A stretch of DNA of 64,000 nucleotides from Thermoplasmata archaeon (GTDB taxonomy: Archaea; Thermoplasmatota; Thermoplasmata; Lutacidiplasmatales; UBA184): contig DAHUZZ010000003.1 of NCBI GenBank assembly GCA_027314915.1, positions 1-64,000 on the forward strand, written 5' to 3'. This document shows positions 9,105-19,367 of this stretch, piece after piece; the first letter of the stretch is position 1; each line of letters opens with the position of its first letter. Both the position numbers and the translations under genes were made by a program. Below the pieces are notes generated by a model. That model was not told where the DNA came from. It made no database searches and worked only from the letters and a program-made list of their open reading frames with translations.

Positions 9105-12076
9105 GTCGAACCCTCGGTCGGAGGCTCCTCGTCCCAGGCGGGGGGCGCCATCTCGTATCCCTCCACGGGCGGAGCCTCCTCGTCGGAGGGGACCTCCTCC
9201 TCGGGGGGCGGGGCCTCCCCGCGCCGTCGCCGCAGCAGCAGCGCCACGGCCAGGAGCGCGACGATCACGACGATCCCGATGATCGCGTAGGTGAGCACGC
9301 CGCCCCCGCCGAAGAGCCCCCCGGCGCTCGGGCTCGTCACGTTGAGCCAACCGGTCCAGCTCCCGGTGATCCCCCGGGTGTCGGTGACCAGGATGCTGAC
9401 GTGGTAATCGCCGGTCGCGCTGGGGGTGCAGCTGAGGCTCGATCGGTCGGCGCTGCTGCACCCGGTCGGGAGCCCGGAGTAGCTGTAGGTGTAGCTGCCG
9501 GAGCCGCCCGTGACCTGCACGGTGAGGGTCATCGACTGCCCCTGGACCGGGGGCGAGGGGTTCGTGGACACCCCGGTGACGGTCGGATCGGCCACCACCG
9601 TCACCGTCGTGTTGGCCATCGGGAGGTGCTTGCCGTCGAAGTCGATGCCGGTGACCTGGATGACCAGCGGTCCCACCGCGCTCGGCGCGCAGGTGAAGTT
9701 CCCGTTGGAGCCCGCCGCGGCCGGGCAGACCGAGGGGAGCGTCGTGGCCGTGAACCGGAACGGACCGATCCCCCCGACGGTCGTGACGTTGACGCTGAGC
9801 GTCTCGAGCGCGTCCACGAGCGTCGCCGAGGCGGTCACGACCGCCGTCGGATCCGCCACGACGGTCAGGTTGACCGACGCCCGGGCGATGCCCCCGCCCG
9901 CATCGGTCACGTTGACCCCGACCGTGAAGTTGCCCGTCGAGCCCGGCGAGCACTGGGGGCTCGGGGAGTTCGCGAGCGTGCAGCCCGTCGGCAGTCCGGA
10001 GAAGGCGTAGGACATCGACCCGCTACCTCCGGCGGTCGCGATCGAGAACTGCGCCGGCGTGCCGAGATCCACCGCGGGGGCGGAGACATTGAACGCCGTC
10101 ACCACGAGCGCCGGGTCCACGACCAGCGAGAGGTTCGCCCGGCTCGTGAAGCCGAACTCGTCCGTCGCCGTGACCAGGATCTGGTAGGTGAAGGCCGTGG
10201 TCGGGGTGCAGGGCAGCGGGTCGAGGTTGGCGGAGGTGCAACCGGCCGGGAGGCCGGAGTAGGCGTAGACGAAGGGAGCGGTCCCGCCCGCCACGCTCAC
10301 GTTGAGCTCGGTGGTGGCGTTCACGTCGACCGGCCCCGGGGTCGCCACGAACGCATCGATCGCCCCGACGGGGTTCACGACGAAGCTGGTGTTGCCGTAG
10401 ATGTGGTAGCCGTAGTCATCGATGGCGATGACCTCGACATGGTAGGTGCCCACCTTCCCCGGCTGGCAGGGCAGGACGGCGAGGTCCTGGGTGGGGCATC
10501 CGGTGGTGGGCAGCCCCAGGTAGCTGTAGCGGATCGGCGGCGTGCCGCCGTTGATCTTCGTGGTCAGGTTGAAACGCCCCCCGACGGTGACCGCGGGGTA
10601 CTGGGGGGTGAACGAGCCCAGGGTCGGCGCCGCCGCCACGATGAGCGTCGTCGTCGCGTTGTTCTCATGGCCATGGGTGTCGACGACGGTGAGGTTGACC
10701 GCGAAGGTCCCCGTGCTGGTCGGGACGCACCGGATCACCGTGACGTTTCCGCCGGTGCACCCGGACGGTAGCCCCGAGTAGCTCAGGTTCACGGGGACGT
10801 CGTTGGAGAAACCGGCCGCCGAGAACGTGACCCCCTGGCCCAGGTCGATCGCGGTCGGTGCGACGGCGAGGGAGCTGGGGAGGAGCGGCCCGTAGCCCCA
10901 GGTATCGTTCGTGATGTTGTTGCCCGCGCCGTTGTTCGACCCGCCGAACATGATCACGGAGGAGAGCTCCGGATCGTAGGCGGCCACCTGGAAGCCCCGC
11001 ATGTACGGCGTCACGGAGATGTTCTTGGTCTGGTCGTACCACTTTCCGCCGGAGAAGGCCCAGGTATCGCTGCTGCCGGGACCGGAGAGCCCGGTGGCGC
11101 CCCCGAAGAGGATCACCTGGCCGGTCAGGTTGTCGTAGGACAGCGGGGTGTACACGCGCGCCGAGGGGGCCGTCCCGTCCGAGGAGGAGAGGTCCGTCCA
11201 GGTGCCGTTGACGTAGGACCAGGCGTAGTTGTCCGGGCAGGTGGAGGAGGTGCAGCCGCCGAACATGAGCACGTAGCCGTCGGCGGCATCCCAGACGGCG
11301 GAGGCACGGTAGGTGCCGGGCGGCTTCCCGGTCACCTTGCTCGTGATGTCCGTCCAGTTCCCCGCCGCGTAGGTCCAGGTGTCGGAGAGGACGTTGCCGG
11401 AGGAGTCGGTCCCGCCGTAGAGGACGACGTACTTGTTGATGGCATCGTAGGCCATCACGCCGCGCCAGCGCTCGGACGGCGCGGGGCCGGAGACGGTGAT
11501 CTGGGTCCACTTATCGTGGACGAACGCCCAGGTGTCGTTGAAGTAGGTGACGCTCTCGTCGAAGCCGCCGAAGAGGAGGACGTAGCCGTCGAGCGGGTCG
11601 AAGGTCATCATCGCCACCGCGCGGCCGGACGGCGCGAAGATGAGGTTCTGCGACAGGTCCGTCCAGGTGCCGTTCGCGAAGATCCAGGTGTCCCCGAGGA
11701 CGCCGCTGGCTCCGTCGCCCCCGAAGAGGAGGACGCAGTGATCGATCGGATCGTAGGCCATCTGGGCGATGAACCGGGCGGGCGGCACGGCATGCCCCTT
11801 CATCGAACGCGAGTAGTCGGTCCAGTTCTGGGTCGTTCCGAGCGGGGACTCGACGGGGAAGAGGGGGTGGGATCTCGGGAGGAGCGCCTCCGCGGACGCG
11901 GTCAGGTTCAGCGTCCGGGGGGACGAGGGGGCCGAGACGGACCCCGCGGCCGGAGGATGCGCCGTCAGGAACGGGGTCGGCGTCAGCAGGAGCGCGGGGA
12001 GCAGCGCCGCCACCACCAAAAGGGCGACCCGGGTCGGCGAAACGGTTCGATTCCGTCGGGTTGGTCCTCGACCCAT
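9101..12076 (-). CDS. Giant surface protein: signal peptide, Kelch propeller, about six Ig-like repeats, C-terminal TM anchor
   Basis: Six Kelch repeats (e.g. DPIDHCVLLFGGDGASGVLGDTWIFANGTWTDL) then about six repeats with SYSGLPxGC...CxPxxxGxY; TM YAIIGIVVIVALLAVALLLRRRR with acidic tail. Confidence 0.85.
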   Translation of the reverse strand: MGRGPTRRNRTVSPTRVALLVVAALLPALLLTPTPFLTAHPPAAGSVSAPSSPRTLNLTASAEALLPRSHPLFPVESPLGTTQNWTDYSRSMKGHAVPPARFIAQMAYDPIDHCVLLFGGDGASGVLGDTWIFANGTWTDLSQNLIFAPSGRAVAMMTFDPLDGYVLLFGGFDESVTYFNDTWAFVHDKWTQITVSGPAPSERWRGVMAYDAINKYVVLYGGTDSSGNVLSDTWTYAAGNWTDITSKVTGKPPGTYRASAVWDAADGYVLMFGGCTSSTCPDNYAWSYVNGTWTDLSSSDGTAPSARVYTPLSYDNLTGQVILFGGATGLSGPGSSDTWAFSGGKWYDQTKNISVTPYMRGFQVAAYDPELSSVIMFGGSNNGAGNNITNDTWGYGPLLPSSLAVAPTAIDLGQGVTFSAAGFSNDVPVNLSYSGLPSGCTGGNVTVIRCVPTSTGTFAVNLTVVDTHGHENNATTTLIVAAAPTLGSFTPQYPAVTVGGRFNLTTKINGGTPPIRYSYLGLPTTGCPTQDLAVLPCQPGKVGTYHVEVIAIDDYGYHIYGNTSFVVNPVGAIDAFVATPGPVDVNATTELNVSVAGGTAPFVYAYSGLPAGCTSANLDPLPCTPTTAFTYQILVTATDEFGFTSRANLSLVVDPALVVTAFNVSAPAVDLGTPAQFSIATAGGSGSMSYAFSGLPTGCTLANSPSPQCSPGSTGNFTVGVNVTDAGGGIARASVNLTVVADPTAVVTASATLVDALETLSVNVTTVGGIGPFRFTATTLPSVCPAAAGSNGNFTCAPSAVGPLVIQVTGIDFDGKHLPMANTTVTVVADPTVTGVSTNPSPPVQGQSMTLTVQVTGGSGSYTYSYSGLPTGCSSADRSSLSCTPSATGDYHVSILVTDTRGITGSWTGWLNVTSPSAGGLFGGGGVLTYAIIGIVVIVALLAVALLLRRRRGEAPPPEEEVPSDEEAPPVEGYEMAPPAWDEEPPTEGST

Positions 12077-12311
12077 TCGCGGGCGCGACGTGCTCCCCAT
12101 CCATATACATTCTGTAATGAGACTCCCGGGGGAGCGGGCCGCCGGCCGCGGTGCACGGCGAACAGCACCCACCCCCCGCCGCGGAACCGCGGAGCGAAAA
12201 AGAGAGCGGCGGGCCACTCCGTACCCGTTCGGGGATCGCACCCCACCGCCTACCCAGCAAATACTGGCAACTCCTTCTGGAGGCTTGGAGGGCGGGCGCT
12301 TGGGGCCGCTC

Positions 12312-14843
12312 ATGAACGCGGGAAGGCGACGGCTCCCCCAGCTCTGCGCGGCCTGCTTGGGGGTGCTCTCGCTCTTCCCGTCCGGCACCCCCGCCGGGGT
12401 GCCACCGCCCGCGGTGGCCGCTCCCGTCGCGGGGGCGGCGCCGCTCTCGACGGGCGCGGCCCTTTCGGGCCGCCTCGCGCCGAGTGCCGCGGGTCCGGCG
12501 TGGCAGAACTGGCCGAACTACCTGGTCGGTTCGTCGCGGACCTCCGCGAACCTCGCCGAACGTACCCTCGCCCCGAGCAACGTCTCCCGGCTCCGGGTCC
12601 GCAGGTCCGTCGCCACCGACGGGCGGATCACGCCCTCCCCCACGGTGGTGAACGGCACCGTCTACGTCGGAGGAGGGGACGGATGCTGGTACGCGCTCCA
12701 CGCCACCACGGGAAGCGTGGACTGGCGGGTCTATGTGGAGAACATCTCGAACGACGGCCAGAACTGGGCGAGCCCGCTCCTGTACGAAGGCCACGCCTAC
12801 ATCGGGGTGTCCGACGGCGGCGTGGTCGGGAAGACGCCCGTCCCGGGGCAACTGCTGGAAGTGAACCTCACGGGCGAGCACACCGTCCGCGCGGCCTTCG
12901 AGGTGGTACCCCCCGGCCAGGCGGGGGGCACGATCGACGCCTCCCCCGTGGTCGACCCTGCGCGGAACGAGGTGGTCGTGGCCACGTCCTCCGCCATGGG
13001 CGAGACGCAGTCGCTTACGGACGCCGTCGTCGCCCTCAACGCGACGACGATGAACTTGACCGGTTCCTGGCAGGAGACGGCGGGATGCTACATCGGGTTG
13101 GGCTTCGGGGCGACCCCGTTGCTCTCCCCGGGCGTGAACGGCACGCCCATGATCGCGGCGTACAACATGAACGGCGACATCGTGGCCCCGGACCTCGCCA
13201 ACGCCACCGCGAACGGGAGCGGGCGCCCCACGTGGAAGTACAACGTCCACGCCGAGTCCCTGTCCCTGCAGTTTTCCCCCGGGGCCTACGCCGGGCACAC
13301 CCTCTACTTCTCGGTGGTCGACCCCGTCCTGAAGGGCACCGGAGATGCGGGGAGCTTGGTCGCCCTCGACGCGCTCCACGGTCGCGTGATCTGGGATCGG
13401 CCCCCGAACCAGAGTCCGCAGATGGGCGCGGTCACCTACGCGAACGGCATGGTCTTCGACCCAGAGAACGACGTCCTCGAGATCCGGAATGCGACGAACG
13501 GGGATCTTCTCACGAGCTTCACCCCGCCGGCCCTATCGATCGAGGACTCCGTCACCGTCGTCGACGGCCAGGTGATCTTCGGGGCGCGAGGCTACCTCTA
13601 CGACCTCGGGCTCCCCTTCCGCGGCACGGCGCAGGTCGGCCCCCAGGGATGGGACGCCGGCTCGCTGCTCCACTTCTCGGCGATCCCCACCGGTGGGGTG
13701 CCCCCGTACTCGGGGACCTGGGAGTTCGGCGACCAGATCAACGGCACCGGGCTCACCGCGCACCACGCCTGCGCCCAGGCCGGGAACTACACCGCCTCTC
13801 TCGTCTTCGCCGATGCGGGGGGTTCGAAGGTCACGGAGACGCTGAACCTCTCGGTCGTCCCGCCCTTGAAGGTCGCCCTCTCCGCGGGGCCTCGGCTCGC
13901 CGGGGATCCTGCGCTCTCGGTCCATTTCGAGAGCGTGATCTCCGGGGGCACCCTTCCGCGGAGCCTCTCATGGGACTTCGGCGACGGTTCTCCGAACGCG
14001 AGCTCGGCGGATCCTGTTCATGCGTACCTCACGCCGCGCAGCTATGCCGTCACCCTCACGGTCCGGGATCCTACCGGGGGGTCCTGGGAGTCCCGCACGG
14101 AGGTGGTCGTGCACGGCTTCCCCGCGCTGAACACCTCGGCCAGCACCCTCGAGCGCGAAGCGCCCCTCACGGTCGACTTCGCCTCGAGGGTCACCGGCGG
14201 CACCAATGCGTCGACCCCGATCGGGAGCTGGGGCGACGGATCGGCGAACACGACCGGCACGGACCCCGCGCATACCTTCTCCACGGCGGGCGTCTTCCTC
14301 GTGACGACCCGGGTGGTCGACGCGCTCGGGATCGTCGATGGAGCGACGCTGACCGTCTCCGTCGCGACGCCCCTGTCGGCGCTGCTGATCGCGACCCCGC
14401 TGGGGCCCTCCTGCCCCGCCGCGACGGAAGGCTACTCCTTCGTGGCGAGCCCGGGCGGAGGCGCGGGGCCGTTTCAGTACGGGTGGTCCTTCGGGGATGG
14501 GACGCTGGGCCCGGGCTCGAACCGCACCCTCGAACACCCGTACCGTGTCTCGGGCTCGATCCCGGTCACCCTGAACATCTCCGACGCGTTCGGCCACACC
14601 GCCTCCGATCCGGTCCTGCTCACGGTCCCGAAGGCGAGCTGCGGGCCCGGCCCGACCTCCCGGGGCCCCGCACCCTCGGGCACCCCGGGAGCCCTCGGGT
14701 GGTGGCTGCTCGCGGGGGCCTCCGCCGGGCTCGCGGCGGTCGGCCTCTCCGTCGCATGGGTCCGGCGGCGCCGGTCGCGGCCCCCGGGGGACCGCGGTCC
14801 CGCCGCCGTGCCACTCCCGGGACGCCCCGCAGGGAAGAGATGA
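12312..14843 (+). CDS. PQQ-like beta-propeller / PKD-domain surface protein with C-terminal TM
   Basis: VVNGTVYVGGGDGCWYALHATTGSVDWRV...WASPLLYEGHAYIG (PQQ-like blades); PKD motifs WDFGDGSPNASSADPVHAY, GSWGDGSANTTGTDPAHTF, WSFGDGTLGPGSNRTLEHPY; C-terminal TM plus RRRR. Confidence 0.85.
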   Translation: MNAGRRRLPQLCAACLGVLSLFPSGTPAGVPPPAVAAPVAGAAPLSTGAALSGRLAPSAAGPAWQNWPNYLVGSSRTSANLAERTLAPSNVSRLRVRRSVATDGRITPSPTVVNGTVYVGGGDGCWYALHATTGSVDWRVYVENISNDGQNWASPLLYEGHAYIGVSDGGVVGKTPVPGQLLEVNLTGEHTVRAAFEVVPPGQAGGTIDASPVVDPARNEVVVATSSAMGETQSLTDAVVALNATTMNLTGSWQETAGCYIGLGFGATPLLSPGVNGTPMIAAYNMNGDIVAPDLANATANGSGRPTWKYNVHAESLSLQFSPGAYAGHTLYFSVVDPVLKGTGDAGSLVALDALHGRVIWDRPPNQSPQMGAVTYANGMVFDPENDVLEIRNATNGDLLTSFTPPALSIEDSVTVVDGQVIFGARGYLYDLGLPFRGTAQVGPQGWDAGSLLHFSAIPTGGVPPYSGTWEFGDQINGTGLTAHHACAQAGNYTASLVFADAGGSKVTETLNLSVVPPLKVALSAGPRLAGDPALSVHFESVISGGTLPRSLSWDFGDGSPNASSADPVHAYLTPRSYAVTLTVRDPTGGSWESRTEVVVHGFPALNTSASTLEREAPLTVDFASRVTGGTNASTPIGSWGDGSANTTGTDPAHTFSTAGVFLVTTRVVDALGIVDGATLTVSVATPLSALLIATPLGPSCPAATEGYSFVASPGGGAGPFQYGWSFGDGTLGPGSNRTLEHPYRVSGSIPVTLNISDAFGHTASDPVLLTVPKASCGPGPTSRGPAPSGTPGALGWWLLAGASAGLAAVGLSVAWVRRRRSRPPGDRGPAAVPLPGRPAGKR

Positions 14844-14874
14844 GGCCCGTACCCGACCCGATCCCATACCTCCC

Positions 14875-15690
14875 ATGACGGTCGTACGGACCGGCTGTTC
14901 GTCGTGGACCTCGCCGGCCTGGAACGGCCGGTTCTACCCCGCGGGGCTCGCCGATGGCGAGCGGCTCGCCTTCTACGCCCGGTACTTCGACTGCGTCGAG
15001 GTCGACTCGACCTACTACGCCCCCCCGAACCCCCACGCGGTCCGGGGGTGGGCCCGCAAGACCCCGGAAGGGTTCTCCTTCACGCTCAAGCTCTTCCGCG
15101 AGCTCCTGGACCCGAAGCAGGGGCTCCAACCGGAGAAGCTGCGGGCGTTCGTGGCCACCGCCGGGGGGCTCGGCGAGAAGCTCGCCGCGATCCTGCTCCA
15201 GTTCCCGCCCGGCTTCCGGGCCCCGAGTTCGGGGTCCGGGGGAAACCTCGACTACCTGACGGCGCTGCTCGATCTCCTGCCGGCCGGGCCGCGCTACGCC
15301 GTGGAGCTGCGGGACGCGAGCTGGTTCTCCTCCCCGAGCGCCGGGGTCCTCCGGGCGCTCCTCCGCGCGCACCGGATCCCGCTCTGCTGGTCGTACCTGA
15401 CCTACCTGCAGGTCCCGCCCTGGAGGACGGCCGACTGGGGCTACGTGCGGTTCATCGGCGACCACACGACCGTTCCGGCGGAGGTCCACGGGAGCCTCCG
15501 GATCGACCGCACCCGGGAGACCGAGGAGTGGGCGCGGGTGCTGGGGGCCTCGGAGCTCGAGAGCGCCTTCGCCTTCTTCAACAACCACTTCGCGGGGTAC
15601 GCCCCGGAGTCGGTGAACCTCTTCCGGGCGAGCCTGGGCCTTCCGACCCTCCGCTTCCGCACCGAGAGCCAGCTCCGGCTCGACGCGTGA
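14875..15690 (+). CDS. DUF72 family protein
   Basis: VRTGCSSWTSPAWNGRFYPAGL...YARYFDCVEVDSTYYAPPNPHAVRGWARKTPEGFSFTLKLFRE...VELRDASWF. Confidence 0.85.
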   Translation: MTVVRTGCSSWTSPAWNGRFYPAGLADGERLAFYARYFDCVEVDSTYYAPPNPHAVRGWARKTPEGFSFTLKLFRELLDPKQGLQPEKLRAFVATAGGLGEKLAAILLQFPPGFRAPSSGSGGNLDYLTALLDLLPAGPRYAVELRDASWFSSPSAGVLRALLRAHRIPLCWSYLTYLQVPPWRTADWGYVRFIGDHTTVPAEVHGSLRIDRTRETEEWARVLGASELESAFAFFNNHFAGYAPESVNLFRASLGLPTLRFRTESQLRLDA

Positions 15691-15703
15691 CGCCCGACCG
15701 GTC

Positions 15704-18169
15704 CTACCCCCCCGCGGACGTGGGACCGCCCGAGCGGGGTCCGCCCTCCGTCCCGGGGAGCGCCCCCTGGTCGCGGAGGAAGCGGAGGTAGATCTCCAGC
15801 CGCTCGAGCCCCTTGACGACCCCGCGGCTCCCCTCGGGGAACGCGTGGGTCCGGAAGTACTCCCGGACCTCGTCGGGATGGTAGACGCCGAGCGTCGAGA
15901 TCGCCGCCTCCAGGGTCCGGGTGAGGAGCGGCGTGCCCGAGAGGAGGCGATCGACCTCGGGGAGCCTCCGCGCGAGCCACTCCCAGACGATCGAGGGCTG
16001 GGTCCGGGTGAGGGCGAGCGCGCTCAGCATGGTCCAGGATCGGGACGCGGGCATGCGGGGATCGAGCACCAGATCGAGCACGTCGCGGACGGCGGAGGCC
16101 TCCTCGAGCGCGACGAGGCCGCTCATCATCTGCCGGGCCTCATCCTCGCTGCCCGCCGCGAACATCCGGTCCCTCAGGACGGGGAACGCCTCCGGGCCGG
16201 CGGTGAGGGCGTAGGCGATGATCGTGGCGACCCGACGGTCCGCGGGGATCCGGTCGAGCTGGGCGAACCCCTCGGCCACCTCGCGGGCGTAGGAACGGTC
16301 GAGGACGATCCGGGAGACGAGGAGGGACGCGCCCAGCGCCGCCCAGGGCTCCGAGGCGCCGTCCCGGTCCCGCGCCTCCACCGTCGGTGCGATCTCCCGG
16401 ACGAACTCGAGCGCGGCGTGCGTCACCTCGGGAAGGAGCCGGGCGAAGGGGCCGAGCTCCGCCAGATCGTGGAGCACCTCGCCGCACGGGATCGGTCCGG
16501 GATGGCGGCCCGCCACGCGCACGAGCTCGAGGTACTTCCCGAGCGGCAGGCGACCGGAGACGACGAAGGAGAAGCTGTCGCGCAGGAGCCCCCAGCGGTC
16601 GAGCTCGGAGAGCTCGGCGTACCGGGCCAGCTGCTCCTCGAAGAGCGGGCCCTCGTAGAGGACCCGGTAGAAGCCCGCCCGGTCGGGATTGACCACGAGG
16701 GGACGCGACCCGTCGAGCGGGAGCCGCAGCTCGCGGCCCTCGAAGAGGACGCGCGCGACCTCACCGCCGGTCCGGTAGGTGAGCGGGATCGGCCAGAGCG
16801 TCGGCGAGCTCCCCCGGTCGAGGAGGAACCGCTCCTGCACGAGCTCGACCCCCGCTCCGATCCGCCGCACCCGGACCACGGGGTGGCCCTCGAGCCGGAT
16901 CCAGCGCTCCATGATGCGGGCCACCGGCTCCCGGCTCGCCGCCTGGAGCGACTCCCAGAGGTCCTGGCTCCGCGCGTTGCCGTAGGCGAAGCGCTTCAGG
17001 TAGGCGTTCACCCCGTCGCGGAAGGGGCCCTCGCCGAGGTACGCCTCCACCATCCGCAGGACGCCGGCCCCCTTCCCGTAGGTGATCTCGTCGGCCAGCT
17101 GGCCGAGCTCCGCGGGGGCGTGCACCTCGACCTCGATGGGATGCGTCGAGCGCAGCGCGTCCCCCTCGTAGGCCACCCGGAGCCCCACCGGGGGGGACAG
17201 GAAGAACTCGGTCCAGAGCTCGAGGTCCGGGTAGAGCTCGGCGTCGAGCTTCGCCTGCATGAACATGGCGAAGCTCTCGTTGAGCCAGAAGTCGTTCCAC
17301 CAGACCATCGTGACGAGGTTGCCGAACCACTGGTGCGCGATCTCGTGGGTGACCGTCTCGCGCACGCGGCGCCGGGAGCGCACGCCCGTGGTCGGATCGA
17401 CCAGGAGCCGGGTCTCGTGGAAGGCGATCGCCCCCCAGTTCTCCATCGCGCCGGCCCAGAAGTCGGTGAGCGACACCAGGTCGAGCTTCGGGAGCGGGTA
17501 GGGGATCCCGTAGTACCGTTCGAACCCGGCGAGCGCCCGGCCGGCGTGCTCGAGGGCGAACTCGCTCGCGTCCTCCCGCCCCGGCGGGGTCGCGGCGCGG
17601 ATCCGGACGGCGCCGCCGGCCCGCTCGCGGAGGGCGAAGCGCCCCACCGCGAGGAACACGAGGTAGGTCGACATCTTCGGGGTCGGGGCGAACCGGACCG
17701 TCTTCCGGCCGCCGGAGACCTCGGTCGACTCGGCGGGGGTGTTGAACAGGACCTCCGAGCCCGCGTCCGCCTCGATCGTGACCTCGAAGACGGACTTCTG
17801 CGCGGGCTCGTCGAAGCACGGGAAGACGCGCCGGGCCCCGTTCGGGTAGAGCATCGATCCCACGACGTGGCCGCCCGGGATCGCGGAGCGGTAGAGTCCG
17901 ATCAGCCCCTTCTCGAGGATCCGGCCCCGGAAGGCGGCCTCGATCCGGTGGCTCCCGGGCGTGGTGGGGGCGAGCCGGAGCTCCTCCCGTTCGGGGACGA
18001 GCTCGAAGTCGACCGGGTGCCCGTCCACGGCGAGCGACGTGATCTCGAGCTCGTGCGAACTCAGGACCAGCGGACCCGACGCCTCGAGGATCTCGATCGC
18101 GACGGCCCCGCGGAAGCTCCCGGCGCGCTCGTCGAGGTCGAGCTTCAGCCGGTACCGCGGGGCCTGCAT
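15704..18169 (-). CDS. M1 family zinc aminopeptidase (tricorn-interacting factor F2/F3-like)
   Basis: GAMENWGAIAFHE and VTHEIAHQWFGNLVTMVWWNDFWLNESFAMFM (GxMEN, HExxH-x18-E). Confidence 0.95.
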   Translation of the reverse strand: MQAPRYRLKLDLDERAGSFRGAVAIEILEASGPLVLSSHELEITSLAVDGHPVDFELVPEREELRLAPTTPGSHRIEAAFRGRILEKGLIGLYRSAIPGGHVVGSMLYPNGARRVFPCFDEPAQKSVFEVTIEADAGSEVLFNTPAESTEVSGGRKTVRFAPTPKMSTYLVFLAVGRFALRERAGGAVRIRAATPPGREDASEFALEHAGRALAGFERYYGIPYPLPKLDLVSLTDFWAGAMENWGAIAFHETRLLVDPTTGVRSRRRVRETVTHEIAHQWFGNLVTMVWWNDFWLNESFAMFMQAKLDAELYPDLELWTEFFLSPPVGLRVAYEGDALRSTHPIEVEVHAPAELGQLADEITYGKGAGVLRMVEAYLGEGPFRDGVNAYLKRFAYGNARSQDLWESLQAASREPVARIMERWIRLEGHPVVRVRRIGAGVELVQERFLLDRGSSPTLWPIPLTYRTGGEVARVLFEGRELRLPLDGSRPLVVNPDRAGFYRVLYEGPLFEEQLARYAELSELDRWGLLRDSFSFVVSGRLPLGKYLELVRVAGRHPGPIPCGEVLHDLAELGPFARLLPEVTHAALEFVREIAPTVEARDRDGASEPWAALGASLLVSRIVLDRSYAREVAEGFAQLDRIPADRRVATIIAYALTAGPEAFPVLRDRMFAAGSEDEARQMMSGLVALEEASAVRDVLDLVLDPRMPASRSWTMLSALALTRTQPSIVWEWLARRLPEVDRLLSGTPLLTRTLEAAISTLGVYHPDEVREYFRTHAFPEGSRGVVKGLERLEIYLRFLRDQGALPGTEGGPRSGGPTSAGG

Positions 18170-18197
18170 GCGGGCGGTGGGGAGGCCCGCCGGTCCT

Positions 18198-19367
18198 TCA
18201 ACCCTTTGGGGCGTCGCGCCCGGACGGGCGGAAGAGCTCCCGCGCGGCGACCAGGTGCATGATCTCGTCGGTGCCGTGGGCCACCCGCGCGCTCCGCAGG
18301 TCGCGGTACCGCTGGGCGAAGGGCAGCTCCTCGGAGTAGCCGGCGCCGCCGTGCACCTGGAGGGCGTGGTCGAGGACCGTGAGGGCCACCTCGCCCGCGT
18401 ACCACTTGGCGAGCGCGGCGTCGCCCTCCGTCGCCGTCCGGGCGTCGAGCCTCCGGAGCCCGCGTTCGACGAGCAGCCAGGCGGCCAGGAGCCGGGCCCG
18501 GTCCTCGGCGAGGGGGAACGCGACCGCCTGCTGCGCGGCGAGCGGCTTGCCGAACGCCGTTCGCGCGCCGGCGAACCGGACCGCCTCCTCCCAGGCGGCC
18601 CAGGCCACCCCGAGGTAGATCGCCCCCAGGAGGGCGCGCTCGTGGGAGAGCTCCGCCCGGAGGAGCTCGAAGGCCCGGCCTTCCGGTCCGAGCCGGGCGT
18701 CCGCCGGCACCCGGACCTCCTCGTAGACGACCTCCCCCCGGCGCATCCACCGTTCGCCGTAGTCCGGAACCACGCGCCGATGGATCCCCTCCTGACGCTG
18801 CGGGATCACGAACGCCGAGATCCCGCGCCCGTCCGTCCCCGGCCCCTCCGTCCGGGCGTAGACGAGGGCCGCGACGGCGTCCTCCGCGAACGCGGCCTGG
18901 CTCTTCGTCCCGCTCACGAGGTAGCTCCCGCCGTCGCGGCGCGCGACCGTCGCGATCGCCTGCACGTCGGAACCGGCGTGGGGCTCCGTGATCTGGTTGC
19001 CGACCACGAGCTCGCCCCGGAGCATCGGGGCCCAGTAGCGCGACCGCATCTCGTCGGAACCGTGCGTGCCGAGCAGGGACGAGAACTCCGGCTGGAGGGC
19101 GAGCTTCCCGAACATGGTGCCGCCCCGATAGGCCAGCTCGAAGAGGGTCCCTCCGGCCGTCTCGGCGGAGAGCCCGCGCCCTCCGAGCGGCGGGGGCACG
19201 GTGAGGCCCAGCAGCCCCGCCTCGCCCATCGCCCGGAACTCCTCCGCCGGGAAGGCGGGGGTCCGGTCGCGGCGGCGGCCGCCGGCCAGCATCTGGATCC
19301 GCGCGTCGAGGCGGCGCACCTCCTCCCGCGGCCCGCTCTCGGGCACGGGGAGCTCGGTCGCCGTCAC
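18198..19367 (-). CDS. Acyl-CoA dehydrogenase
   Basis: ITEPHAGSDVQAIATVARRDGGSYLVSGTKSQ...HERALLGAIYLGVAWAAWEEAVRF...QVHGGAGYSEELPFAQRYRDLRSARVAHGTDEIM; GTGA overlap with upstream gene. Confidence 0.9.
   Translation of the reverse strand: MTATELPVPESGPREEVRRLDARIQMLAGGRRRDRTPAFPAEEFRAMGEAGLLGLTVPPPLGGRGLSAETAGGTLFELAYRGGTMFGKLALQPEFSSLLGTHGSDEMRSRYWAPMLRGELVVGNQITEPHAGSDVQAIATVARRDGGSYLVSGTKSQAAFAEDAVAALVYARTEGPGTDGRGISAFVIPQRQEGIHRRVVPDYGERWMRRGEVVYEEVRVPADARLGPEGRAFELLRAELSHERALLGAIYLGVAWAAWEEAVRFAGARTAFGKPLAAQQAVAFPLAEDRARLLAAWLLVERGLRRLDARTATEGDAALAKWYAGEVALTVLDHALQVHGGAGYSEELPFAQRYRDLRSARVAHGTDEIMHLVAARELFRPSGRDAPKG

Noticed and set aside
11516-14878. 1120-aa plus-strand ORF across the surface-protein pair
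   Set aside because: Out of frame with the PQQ/PKD protein and antisense to the Kelch protein; Arg/Gly-rich composition typical of GC shadow frames.
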